Shown here: in pieces, positions 26,717 to 34,472 of the stretch
Numbering within the stretch: position 1 is the stretch's first letter
Layout of the letters: every line of letters starts with the position of its first letter
Assembly (NCBI GenBank): GCA_963839645.1
Contig: CAWIVZ010000001.1
Coordinates: 1,240,001-1,304,000, forward strand
Length of the DNA stretch: 64,000 nucleotides
DNA from: PALSA-911 sp963839645
Lineage (GTDB): Bacteria; Pseudomonadota; Alphaproteobacteria; Acetobacterales; Acetobacteraceae
Reading direction: 5' to 3'
The notes under the pieces: generated by a model
Seen by the model: the letters and a program-made list of their open reading frames with translations, nothing else
Databases searched by the model: none
Told to the model about the DNA's origin: nothing
Translations under genes and position numbers: made by a program

Positions 26717-27581
26717 ATGCCCCACCTCATGTCGGTCATCACCCGCTTCGCCCCCAGCCCGACCGGATACCTGCATCTCGGCCATGCCCATGCCGCGCTG
26801 TTCGCCTGGTCGCGCGCGCGCGCGTCGGGCGGGCGGTTCCTGCTGCGCATAGAGGACATCGACCCTGGCCGCTGCCGGCCCGAGTTCGTGGATGCCATCC
26901 AGCAGGACCTGGACTGGCTCGGCCTGGACTGGGACGGCGAAATCCGCCGGCAATCGCAGCATTTGCCGGAATACCGGGCGGCGCTGGACGGCCTGACCGC
27001 GAGAAACCTTGCCTATCCCTGTTTCTGCACCCGAACCGCCATCCTGCGCGAGATCGCCGGTTCCGCCAGCGCGCCCCACGCCCCGGACGGCAGCCCGGTC
27101 TATCCCGGGTACTTGCCGCGCTTTGCCCGAACCCGAGCGCCAGGCCCGCATCGCCGCCGGGAAACCGCACGCCTGGCGGCTCGACATGGCCCGCGCCCTG
27201 GCCTGCGTGCCGGAGGGCCTCACCTATTGCGAACTGGACGAGGGCATCCTCCCCTGCCGCCCGGAGGCGTTCGGCGACGCCGTGCTCGCGCGCAAGGACG
27301 CCCCGGCCAGCTACCATCTCTGCGTCACCCACGACGACGCGCTGCAAGGCGTCACCCTGGTGACGCGCGGGGAGGATCTGCGCCCCTGCACCGACCTGCA
27401 CCGGCTGATCCAGGCGCTGATGGGCTGGCCGGCTCCCGACTACGCCCATCACCGCCTGCTCGCCGACGCCTCCGGCCGCCGCCTCGCCAAGCGCGACCAG
27501 GCCGCGACGCTGCGGGAACTCCGCCACGCCGGCCGATCCCCCGCCGAAATCCGCGCGCTGGCGGGATTTCCGGGTTTCTAA
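26717..27581 (+). pseudogene. gluQ: tRNA glutamyl-Q(34) synthetase, frameshifted once
   Basis: GluQRS, the GluRS-like enzyme without anticodon domain that attaches glutamate to queuosine-34 of tRNA-Asp, about 288 residues. The HIGH-like element is RFAPSPTGYLHLGHAHAALF, followed by LLRIEDIDPGRCRPE. The zinc site uses YPCFCTR and the later YPGTCR, and LLADASGRRLAKRDQA is the KMSKS region. One extra base near 27110 (GGGTACTTGC) moves the frame between SPVYPG and TCRALPEPERQARI. Its last codons overlap the convergent HMCES gene by four bases. Indel of the assembly-error type. Confidence 0.88.
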
Positions 27582-28255
27582 ACGGGTTCCAGCAACGCCG
27601 CGGTGTTGTTGCGCACGCTGTTGACCGCCGTGGAAACATGCCACGTGCGAAACGCCGCCGCCGAAGGCCGCAGCAGCCCGGCCGGATCTCCGAACCCCGC
27701 CTCGCCGAGCCAGAGCGCCCAGTCCTCCGGCTCCAGCACCACCGGCATGCGTTCATGGATCGGCCGCAAGGCCTCGTTGGCGCCGGTTGTCAGGATCGTG
27801 AAGCTGCGGATCACCTCGCCATCCGGCCCCTTCCAGCCCTCCCACAATCCGGCCAGCGCCATGGTCCGCCCATCCGCCCGCGCGATCGCCCAAGGCTGTT
27901 TCAGTGGGGGCTGCTTTTTGCCGTCCAGGACCTGCCATTCATAGAACGCGTCCACCGCCACCAGGCAGTGCCGCCGCGCCATCGCGTCGCGAAACATCGG
28001 CGTGGAAGCGGCGGTCTCGGCGCGGGCGTTGATCGGCTGGCGGGTGGATTTCAGGTCCTTGACCCAATGCGGCACCAGCCCCCAACGCAGCAGATCCAGA
28101 TGCCGCGCGCCGGTCTGCGGATGCAACCGCACCACCGGCGCCGACTGCGTCGGCGCCATGTTCCAATTCGGCTCCCAGTTCGCCAGCGGGTTCACCGTCC
28201 CGAACATCTGCGCCAGCGCCTCGGCCGGCAGGAAGGATGCATAGCGCCCACACAT
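27578..28255 (-). CDS. yedK: SOS response-associated peptidase/abasic-site processing protein (HMCES/YedK family)
   Basis: SRAP-domain protein of 225 residues that forms a thiazolidine DNA-protein crosslink with abasic sites in single-stranded DNA. MCGRYA leaves Cys2 as the catalytic N-terminus. WNMAPTQSAPVVR, LDLLRWGLVPHWVKD, PINARAET (catalytic Asn/Glu region), HCLVAVDAFYEWQ and IHERMPVVLEPEDWALWL are family signatures; the His in RTWHVSTAVN completes the site. ATG at 28255 is fixed by the Cys2 requirement. No LexA box was recognised upstream. Confidence 0.93.
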   Translation of the reverse strand: MCGRYASFLPAEALAQMFGTVNPLANWEPNWNMAPTQSAPVVRLHPQTGARHLDLLRWGLVPHWVKDLKSTRQPINARAETAASTPMFRDAMARRHCLVAVDAFYEWQVLDGKKQPPLKQPWAIARADGRTMALAGLWEGWKGPDGEVIRSFTILTTGANEALRPIHERMPVVLEPEDWALWLGEAGFGDPAGLLRPSAAAFRTWHVSTAVNSVRNNTAALLEPV

Positions 28256-28322
28256 GCGCCGATCTTTCCCGATCCGCCGCCCGGCCGCTAGAGTTCCGGG
28301 CAAAACAAGGGAACGCCAGCAC

Positions 28323-29090
28323 ATGACCAAGACCGCCGCGATCACCGGTGCCGCCTCCGGCATCGGCCTCTGCACCGCCAAGCGCCTGATCAGCGAGGGC
28401 TGGACGGTGTTCGGCCTCGATGTCGGGCAGGACCGGCTGGATGCCGCCCGCGCCAGCCTTGGCGGCAATTTCCGGCCCATCGCCTGCGACGTCACCGATG
28501 CCGCGCGGATCGCCACCGTGTTCCAGGAGATCGGCGCCGCCGCCGCCAAGCTCGACGCGCTGATCTGCTGCGCCGGCGTGCTCCGTGTCGGCCCGCTCGA
28601 GGACATGGCGGTCGAGGATTTCGACCGGGTCTTCGCGGTGAACACCCGCGGCCTCTGGCTTTGCGCGCGCGAGGCGCTACCCCTGCTGCGCCGCGCCGCC
28701 ACGAAGGAGGCCCCGGCGCGGATCGTGCTGCTGTCCTCGATCGCCGCGCTGCGCCCGAAAATCATGAGCGGCGCCTACTCCGCCTCCAAGGCCGCCGTCT
28801 CCCAACTCACCCGCATCATGGCGGTGGAATGGGCCGCCAGCCACGTGCTGGTCAACGCGGTGGCACCCGGCACGGTGGACACGCCCATGGTGCAGGCGGT
28901 GATGCGCCCGGGCGCGAACTCCGGCTATACAACCTCCGGCACCTCCCCGCTGGGACGGGTGGCGGAGGCCGACGATATCGCCGATGTAATCGGGTTCCTG
29001 CTGTCCCCGGCGGCCAAATACGTGACGGGAACGACAATTCCGGTGGATGGCGGCACACAGGCAGCGTTCGTGCCGCCGACGCGTGGGTAA
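28323..29090 (+). CDS. SDR family NAD(P)-dependent oxidoreductase
   Basis: Classical short-chain dehydrogenase/reductase of 255 residues. The cofactor loop is TGAASGIGLCTA (residues 8-19), the Asp in FGLDVGQDRL suggests NAD(H) preference, CCAGVL replaces the usual NNAG, the catalytic Ser is in VLLSSIAAL, and Tyr152/Lys156 lie in YSASK. The C-terminal NAVAPGTVDTPMV and GTTIPVDGG are family features. Substrate unknown. It is upstream of two aminotransferase genes, but a 149-base gap with a hairpin separates them. Confidence 0.9.
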   Translation: MTKTAAITGAASGIGLCTAKRLISEGWTVFGLDVGQDRLDAARASLGGNFRPIACDVTDAARIATVFQEIGAAAAKLDALICCAGVLRVGPLEDMAVEDFDRVFAVNTRGLWLCAREALPLLRRAATKEAPARIVLLSSIAALRPKIMSGAYSASKAAVSQLTRIMAVEWAASHVLVNAVAPGTVDTPMVQAVMRPGANSGYTTSGTSPLGRVAEADDIADVIGFLLSPAAKYVTGTTIPVDGGTQAAFVPPTRG

Positions 29091-29097
29091 GCAAGAA

Positions 29098-29123
29098 AGG
29101 CCAGGGGGCAGAGCCCTTGGCCT
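29098..29123. terminator. single repeat-type hairpin after the SDR gene
   Basis: GGCCAGGGG-cagag-CCCTTGGCC makes an imperfect 9-bp stem eight bases past the SDR stop. It matches one outer module of the large palindromic elements and is likely a remnant or a solo module, possibly serving as terminator. Confidence 0.45.
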
Positions 29124-29239
29124 CACCTGCAACGCCGACCTGCTCATGGCGCGGTTGCCCCCGCGGGCCCCGTTGGCTAATTTCGCCCGCTTTGTTTCCC
29201 CCTCTATCCGCAATCTCGCGCAGGAGCGCCTTCAGCGTC

Positions 29240-30442
29240 ATGCAACTCATCGCCGATCGCCTGGACCGTATCAGCCCCAGCCAGACCATGGCGGTGCATG
29301 CCAAATCGCGCGCGCTGAAGGCTGCCGGCCATGACGTGATCAGCCTGTCCGCCGGCGAGCCCGATTTCGACACGCCGCAGAACGTGAAAGACGCGGCGAT
29401 CCGCGCCATCCAGGCCGGCGAGACGAAATACACCGACGTTGCCGGCATGCCCTCGCTGCGCGACGCCGTGACCGCGAAGTTCAAGCGCGACTCCGGCATC
29501 GACTACAAGCGCGAGGAGGTGATGATCTCCAACGGCGCCAAGCAGATCATCTTCAACGCGATGATGGCGACCTGCATGAAGGGCGACGAGGTGATCATCC
29601 CCTCGCCCTGCTGGGTCAGCTATCCCGACATCGTGGCGGTGGCCGACGGCACCCCCGTGCTGGTGGCGACCGAGCAGAACAACGGCTTCAAGATCCGCCC
29701 GGAAGCGCTGGAAGCGGCAATTACGGAAAAAACCAAGTGGTTCATGTTCAACAACCCGTGCAACCCCACGGGCGCGGCGTATTCGGCGGAAGACCTGAAG
29801 CCGATCTGCGAGGTGCTGATGCGCCATCCGCATGTCTGGATCTTCACCGACGACATCTACGAAAGCCTCGCCTATGACGGCTTCAAGCCGGCGACGATCC
29901 TGGAGGTGGAGCCCCGCCTGAAGGACCGCACGCTGACGGTGAACGGCGTGTCCAAGGCCTATGCGATGACCGGCTGGCGCATCGGCTATGTCGGCGGCCC
30001 GGCGCAGCTGATCAAGGCGATGGACAAGCTGCAGAGCCAGAGCGCGTCGTCCTCGTCCTCGATCAGCCAGTTCGCCGCGCTGGAAGCGCTGAACGGGCCG
30101 CAGGACTCCATCGAGGTGATGCGCGCCGCCTATGAGGAACGCCGCAACCTGGTCGTCTCCATGCTGAACCAGGCGCCGGGCATCCATTGCACCAATCCCG
30201 AGGGCGCCTTCTATGTGTTCCCCTCGGTGCAGGGCTGTATTGGAAAAACCAGCCGCGGCGGAAAAAAAATCGTCGATGACGAGGCGTTCGTGACCGCGCT
30301 CCTGGAGGAGGAAATGGTGGCGGCCGTGCACGGCGCGGCGTTCTGCTATCCCGGCTACATGCGCATCAGCTACGCCACCTCGATGGAGCAGCTGAAGGAA
30401 GCGATGACCCGCATTCAGCATTTCTGCCACGGCCTCACCTAA
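29240..30442 (+). CDS. class I aminotransferase (aspartate aminotransferase family), first of a tandem pair
   Basis: PLP-dependent aminotransferase of 400 residues, subgroup I-gamma AspAT type. ISLSAGEPDFDTPQNV, KYTDVAGMPSLRDAV, the PLP-phosphate loop ISNGAKQIIFNA, FMFNNPCNPTGAAYS with the PLP-ring Asn/Asp, and Lys239 (Schiff base) in NGVSKAYAMTGWRIGYVGG are visible, with the C-terminal RISYATS holding the carboxylate-binding Arg. Likely aspartate/2-oxoglutarate transamination, as in housekeeping alphaproteobacterial AspAT; prephenate cannot be excluded. The next gene, 11 bases on, is a paralogue with the lysine at the same residue number. Confidence 0.9.
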   Translation: MQLIADRLDRISPSQTMAVHAKSRALKAAGHDVISLSAGEPDFDTPQNVKDAAIRAIQAGETKYTDVAGMPSLRDAVTAKFKRDSGIDYKREEVMISNGAKQIIFNAMMATCMKGDEVIIPSPCWVSYPDIVAVADGTPVLVATEQNNGFKIRPEALEAAITEKTKWFMFNNPCNPTGAAYSAEDLKPICEVLMRHPHVWIFTDDIYESLAYDGFKPATILEVEPRLKDRTLTVNGVSKAYAMTGWRIGYVGGPAQLIKAMDKLQSQSASSSSSISQFAALEALNGPQDSIEVMRAAYEERRNLVVSMLNQAPGIHCTNPEGAFYVFPSVQGCIGKTSRGGKKIVDDEAFVTALLEEEMVAAVHGAAFCYPGYMRISYATSMEQLKEAMTRIQHFCHGLT

Positions 30443-30453
30443 GGATCGCTGAC

Positions 30454-31656
30454 ATGCCGGCACTCGCCCAACGCCTGGACCGGGTGCCGGTCGCGGCTTC
30501 CGTGCAGATGACCGTGAAGGCCCGCGCACTGCGGGCCGAAGGCAAGGACGTGATCTCGCTGACCATCGGCGAGCCGAACTTCGATACCCCGCCCCACGCC
30601 ATCGAGGCCGCGCACCAGGCCGCCCTGCATGGCGACACCAAATACCCGCCGCAGGACGGCACGCGGGCGCTTAAGGAAGCCATCCAGCGCAAGTTCAAGC
30701 GCGATTCCGACCTCGATTTCGCGCTGGATGAAATCTGCGTCTCCAACGGCGGCAAGCAGTGCATCTACAACGCGCTGATGGCCACGGTGGACCCCGGCGA
30801 CGAGGTGGTGATCCCGACGCCCTATTGGTCCGCCTATTCGCTGATGGCGGAACTGATGGGCGGCGTGCCGGTGTTCGTCGCCTGCCCGCAGAACAACGGC
30901 TTCAAGCCGCGAGCGGAGGATATCGACGCCGCCATCACGCCAAAGACCAAATGGCTGATGCTGAACAGCCCGAACAACCCCACGGGCGCCGCCATCTCCG
31001 CCAAGGAACTGCGCGCCATCGCCGACGTGATGGCCAAACACCCGCATGTCTGGATCATGTCCGACGACATGTACGAGCACCTGCTGTTCGACGGCTTCCA
31101 GCACGCGACGATCGCCCAGGTTGCCCCCGAACTGCGTGACCGCACCCTGACCATCACCGGCGTATCGAAAACCTACGCCATGACCGGCTGGCGCGTCGGC
31201 TTCGCCGGCGGCCCGAAGGGCCTGATCAAGGCCATGGTGAACATGCAGGGCCAGGTGGCCGCCGGCATCTCCACCGTCGGCCAGGCCGCCGCGGCGGCGG
31301 CGCTCGACGGCCCGCAGGACGGCGTGGCCGAACAGGTGATCGCCTACAGGCGCCGGCGAGATTTCGTGGTGGCCGCGCTGAACGAATGCCCCGGCATCAA
31401 CTGCCACAAACCCGAAGGCGCCTTCTACGTCTTCCCGAACGTCGCCGGCTGCCTTGGCAAAACCACCGCCGGCGGACGCAAGCTGAACACCGATCTCGAC
31501 TTCTGCATGGCGCTGCTGGAAGAACAACTCGTCGCCACCGTGCACGGCGAAGCCTACGGCATGTCCCCCTACCTGCGCATCAGCACCGCCACCGACGACG
31601 CAGCCCTGGCCGAAGCCTGCACCCGCATCCGCACGTTTTGCGACGGGCTGCGGTGA
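30454..31656 (+). CDS. class I aminotransferase (aspartate aminotransferase family), second of a tandem pair
   Basis: PLP aminotransferase, 400 residues, colinear with its upstream neighbour: ISLTIGEPNFDTPPHA, KYPPQDGTRALKEAI, VSNGGKQCIYNALMATV, LMLNSPNNPTGAAIS, Lys239 in TGVSKTYAMTGWRVGFAGG, and RISTATD with the substrate Arg. Identity to the first copy is roughly half by eye, so the duplication is old and the two may differ in substrate. YWSAYSLMAELMGG replaces CWVSYPDIVAVADG near the active site. Eleven bases separate the genes. Repeat element D starts two bases after its stop. Confidence 0.9.
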   Translation: MPALAQRLDRVPVAASVQMTVKARALRAEGKDVISLTIGEPNFDTPPHAIEAAHQAALHGDTKYPPQDGTRALKEAIQRKFKRDSDLDFALDEICVSNGGKQCIYNALMATVDPGDEVVIPTPYWSAYSLMAELMGGVPVFVACPQNNGFKPRAEDIDAAITPKTKWLMLNSPNNPTGAAISAKELRAIADVMAKHPHVWIMSDDMYEHLLFDGFQHATIAQVAPELRDRTLTITGVSKTYAMTGWRVGFAGGPKGLIKAMVNMQGQVAAGISTVGQAAAAAALDGPQDGVAEQVIAYRRRRDFVVAALNECPGINCHKPEGAFYVFPNVAGCLGKTTAGGRKLNTDLDFCMALLEEQLVATVHGEAYGMSPYLRISTATDDAALAEACTRIRTFCDGLR

Positions 31657-31657
31657 A

Positions 31658-31880
31658 GCAGGGCCAGGGGCTCTGCCCCTGGACCCCGCCAGGGGACAGT
31701 CGTCCCCTGGACCCCTCGGACGGGTTTGTCGAAGAGAGGGCAGGTCTCGGTGGTTACAACCGCTCCGTCGGTTATGCCCCCTCTTCGACAAACCCCATTC
31801 AATGGGATGCAAGGGACGAGTCCCTTGCTGGGGGTCCCCACACTTCGAGGGGGGGCAAAGCCCCCTGGCCTTGCTTTGAC
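31658..31880. repeat. modular palindromic intergenic element, copy D
   Basis: About 223 bases between the second aminotransferase and the double-GNAT gene. Outer ends AGCAGGGCCAGGGGCTC and a CCCCCTGGCCTTGCT-like end are complementary. Left modules are CCAGGGGCTCTGCCCCTGG and CCAGGGGACAGTCGTCCCCTGG-like stems; right ones are CAAGGGACGAGTCCCTTG and GGGGGGCAAAGCCCCC. The central stem GGGTTTGTCGAAGAGAGGGC (31722-31741) pairs with 31776-31795 at 19 of 20 positions. The stem differs from copies A-C. The right end may include the TTG start of the next gene. Confidence 0.85.
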
Positions 31881-32901
31881 AGCGCCCGTTACAATACGCG
31901 CCGGTCGCGATGCGGACGCGGCTGGGTTCATCGCGCTGATTGGGGCGTGTTGGGCGGAATATCCGGGCTGTGTGATGGATGTGGATGGCGAGGTGCCGGA
32001 GTTGCGGGCACTGGCGTCCTATTTCGCCGGGCGCGGTGGGGCGCTGTGGGCGGCCGAGGCCGGCGGGGAGATCGTCGGGGTTGTCGGTGTCGCGCCCGGC
32101 GGGGGTTTCTGGGAAATCTGCAAGATGTATGTCGCCCGGGAGCATCGCGGCTCCGGTTTGGCGCGCGCTTTGCTTGGCCAGGCGGAGGGCTTTGCCCGGC
32201 AGGCCGGGGCGGAGCTTTTGCGGCTATGGAGCGACACCAGGTTCGAGCGGGCGCATGCGTTCTATGAACGGCAGGGCTATGTCCGGGCCGGGGCGATCCG
32301 GGTGTTGAACGATTTGTCCAATTCGCTGGAGTTTCCTTTCATGAAGCCCTTTGATGGCATTGAGGTCCTGGATGCGCCCGCGGCCGCCTCTGCGGAGCGT
32401 CGTCTGGCGGAGATTCTGGTGGCGTGCGTGGATGCCGGCGCCGCGGTTTCGTTCCTGCCGCCGCTGGCGCCGGGCGTGGCGGGCGCGTTTTATCGCCGCG
32501 CCGCGGCCGATGTCGCCGCCGGGCGGAAACTTCTGCTGGCCGGCTGGGCCGATGGCGCGCTCTCCGGCACGGTGATGCTGGACCTGGCCACCCCGCTCAA
32601 CCAGCCGCACCGGGCGGAGGTGCAGAAGCTGCTGGTGCATCCCGATGCCCGCCGCCGGGGCCTGGCGCGGGCGCTGATGCTGCGGGCCGAGTTGGAGGCC
32701 GCGAAGGCCGGCCGAACGTTGCTGACGCTGGACACCCGCGCGGACGATCACGCGGAAGGGCTGTACCGCGATCTCGGCTGGACCGAGGCCGGGCGCATTC
32801 CCGGCTACGCGTTGAACGCGGACGGCACCACGCACGCCACGGTGCTGTTCTACAAGAACCTCCCCGACGAAAGGACGCCGCCGCATGACGAGCCCGGCTG
32901 A
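31876..32901 (+). CDS. protein with two fused GNAT N-acetyltransferase domains
   Basis: 341-residue fusion of two GNAT domains. Domain 1 (about residues 3-150) has VTIRAGRDADAAGFIALI, then MYVAREHRGSGLARALLGQAEGFAR with the acetyl-CoA Q/RxxGxG/A-like loop RGSGLA, and HAFYERQGYV. Domain 2 (about 160-330) has KLLVHPDARRRGLARALMLRAELEA with RRRGLA and GLYRDLGWTEAGRIPGYALNADG. Substrates unknown. TTG at 31876 is taken as start because homology begins right after it; the frame is open far into repeat D and no good ribosome site is visible. Its last codons overlap the M20 gene by 17 bases, so the two are co-expressed. Confidence 0.82.
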   Translation: MTAPVTIRAGRDADAAGFIALIGACWAEYPGCVMDVDGEVPELRALASYFAGRGGALWAAEAGGEIVGVVGVAPGGGFWEICKMYVAREHRGSGLARALLGQAEGFARQAGAELLRLWSDTRFERAHAFYERQGYVRAGAIRVLNDLSNSLEFPFMKPFDGIEVLDAPAAASAERRLAEILVACVDAGAAVSFLPPLAPGVAGAFYRRAAADVAAGRKLLLAGWADGALSGTVMLDLATPLNQPHRAEVQKLLVHPDARRRGLARALMLRAELEAAKAGRTLLTLDTRADDHAEGLYRDLGWTEAGRIPGYALNADGTTHATVLFYKNLPDERTPPHDEPG

Positions 32902-34111
32902 AGCGATCCGCACCTTCCTGCGCGAGCGGACCGCCGCCCAGACCGAATTCCTGGCGGAACTGGTGCGCATCCCCTCCGACAATCCGCCCGGCGACTGCAC
33001 GCCCCCGGCGCTGCGTGCCGCGGCGCTGATCGAGGCGCTGGGCCTGGCCGTGGAACGCCACGAGGTGCCGGCGGAGACCGTGCGCGCCGTCGGCATGGTG
33101 TCGGCCACGAACCTGATCGTCCGCCAGCGTTTCGGCGACGGCATCACGGTGGCGTTGAACGCGCATGGCGACGTGGTGCCGCCGGGCACCGGCTGGACGC
33201 AGGACCCGTACGGCGCGGCGGTGGTGGACGGCTGGATGTACGGCCGTGGCGCGGCCGTCTCCAAATCCGACTTTGCCACGTATGTGTTCGCCCTCCTGGC
33301 GCTGAAGGCCTGCGGTGCGCCGTTACGTGGAACGGTGGAGCTGCACCTGACCTATGATGAAGAGTCGGGCGGCGAGATCGGACCGGAATGGTTACTCGCG
33401 CAAGGAATTTCCCAACCGGACCTGGCGATCGGAGCGGGGTTCTCCTACGGCGTGGTGAATGCCCATAACGGCTGCCTGCACCTGGAGGTCGAGGTCACCG
33501 GCCGCTCCGCCCATGCTGCCAGGCCGTTCACCGGCATCGATGCGCTGGAGGCCGCGAACCATGTTCTGACCGCGCTGTATGAATTCCGCAAAACCCTCTC
33601 GGCGCGGGTTTCCGCCATCCCCGGCATCGGCAGCCCGCAGATGACGGTCGGCCTGATCGAGGGCGGCATCAACACCAACGTCGTGCCGGATCGTGTGGTC
33701 TTTCGTCTCGATCGCCGCATGATCCCCGAGGAGAACGCAGCAGGCGGCGGAAGCCGGCCTGCGCGACGTGATCGCCGCCGCCGCCACGCGTTTCCCGCCG
33801 CCACCGTAACGGTGCGGCGCATCCTGCTGGCGGAACCGCTGACGCCGCTGCGGGGTTCGGAGAAGCTGACGGAAATTCTCTGCGCCCACGCCAGCCGGAT
33901 CATGGGCGAACCCGTCACCGCCGGCGGCGTGCCGCTCTATACGGACGCCAGGCACTACGCCGCGCATGGCGTGCCGATCGTGCTGTACGGCGCCGGCCCG
34001 CGCAGCATCGAGGAAGCCAACGCGCATCGCGCCGACGAACGCCTGTTCCTGGCCGACCTGCCGAAGGCGACGGAGGTGGTGGCGCTGACTTTGCTGGACC
34101 TGCTGGGGTAG
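32885..34111 (+). CDS. M20 family metallopeptidase/deacylase (ArgE/DapE type) with a locally displaced frame
   Basis: Zinc-dependent M20 amidohydrolase of 408 residues (acetylornithine deacetylase, succinyl-DAP desuccinylase family). Metal ligands appear as His94 in LNAHGDVVPPG, the Asp in AAVSKSDFATY, the Glu pair in TYDEESGGE and the C-terminal His in DARHYAAHG. The dimerisation-domain His is in GRSAHAARPFTGIDAL. Between about 33743 and 33800 the reading is out of register: GGGSRPARRDRRRRHAF is read where the +1 frame gives AEAGLRDVIAAAATRFP, the expected sequence. One extra base followed by one missing base restores the frame, so the ORF stays open. Overlap with the GNAT gene suggests acylated amino compounds as substrates. 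Confidence 0.85.
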   Translation: MTSPAEAIRTFLRERTAAQTEFLAELVRIPSDNPPGDCTPPALRAAALIEALGLAVERHEVPAETVRAVGMVSATNLIVRQRFGDGITVALNAHGDVVPPGTGWTQDPYGAAVVDGWMYGRGAAVSKSDFATYVFALLALKACGAPLRGTVELHLTYDEESGGEIGPEWLLAQGISQPDLAIGAGFSYGVVNAHNGCLHLEVEVTGRSAHAARPFTGIDALEAANHVLTALYEFRKTLSARVSAIPGIGSPQMTVGLIEGGINTNVVPDRVVFRLDRRMIPEENAAGGGSRPARRDRRRRHAFPAATVTVRRILLAEPLTPLRGSEKLTEILCAHASRIMGEPVTAGGVPLYTDARHYAAHGVPIVLYGAGPRSIEEANAHRADERLFLADLPKATEVVALTLLDLLG

Positions 34112-34166
34112 CCTGACCGGCTCGGGCGCCCATCCCGGGCGCCCCAACACGGAGGGGCATGCCGTC

Positions 34167-34379
34167 ATGCGGACTTTCTTACTCATCATCGCGGGGTTGA
34201 TCGGCGGCTATCTTGTCATCTTATTCGGCTGGGTCGCCTATGCTGACCTGTTCGGCGTGGCGGACCAGGATGGAGGCAAGATCATGGGCGTTGCTTTCAC
34301 CCTGGCGCCGCTGGGTGCCATTTTATGCGCCATACTGCTGCCGATCCTGTTCCGCCGCCGGCGCGTTCCGGGTGCCTGA
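34167..34379 (+). CDS. small hypothetical membrane protein (70 aa)
   Basis: 70 residues with two predicted membrane helices, FLLIIAGLIGGYLVILFGWVAYA and GVAFTLAPLGAILCAILLPILF, joined by a short acidic loop (ADQDGG) and ending in RRRRVPGA, so the C-terminus is probably cytosolic. GGAGGGG precedes the ATG. Not recognised; no partner is obvious. The region from here to the peroxidase gene is visibly less GC-rich than the surroundings. Confidence 0.65.
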   Translation: MRTFLLIIAGLIGGYLVILFGWVAYADLFGVADQDGGKIMGVAFTLAPLGAILCAILLPILFRRRRVPGA

Positions 34380-34404
34380 GCGCCGGCGTATCACAGGCCT
34401 ATTT

Positions 34405-34423
34405 GCAAATGACTCGCATTTGC
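34405..34423. promoter_or_regulatory. palindrome GCAAATG-N5-CATTTGC upstream of the cytochrome c peroxidase gene (Fur-like)
   Basis: A perfect 7-bp inverted repeat, GCAAATG (34405-34411) and CATTTGC (34417-34423), with spacer ACTCG, in the 93-base gap before the peroxidase start at 34473. Its AT-rich core and half-site TGCAAATGA resemble Fur-family binding sites. It stands out in this GC-rich context. That it binds Fur/Irr/Mur is inference. Confidence 0.55.
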
Positions 34424-34472
34424 GTTAAACCGCCTTTCGCATCGGTAACACGGATCGAAAGGCAGTTCTGCG

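Noticed and set aside
7190..31880. CRISPR array
   Set aside because: The repeated units are few, far apart, palindromic and of variable sequence; no regularly spaced repeats or cas genes occur.
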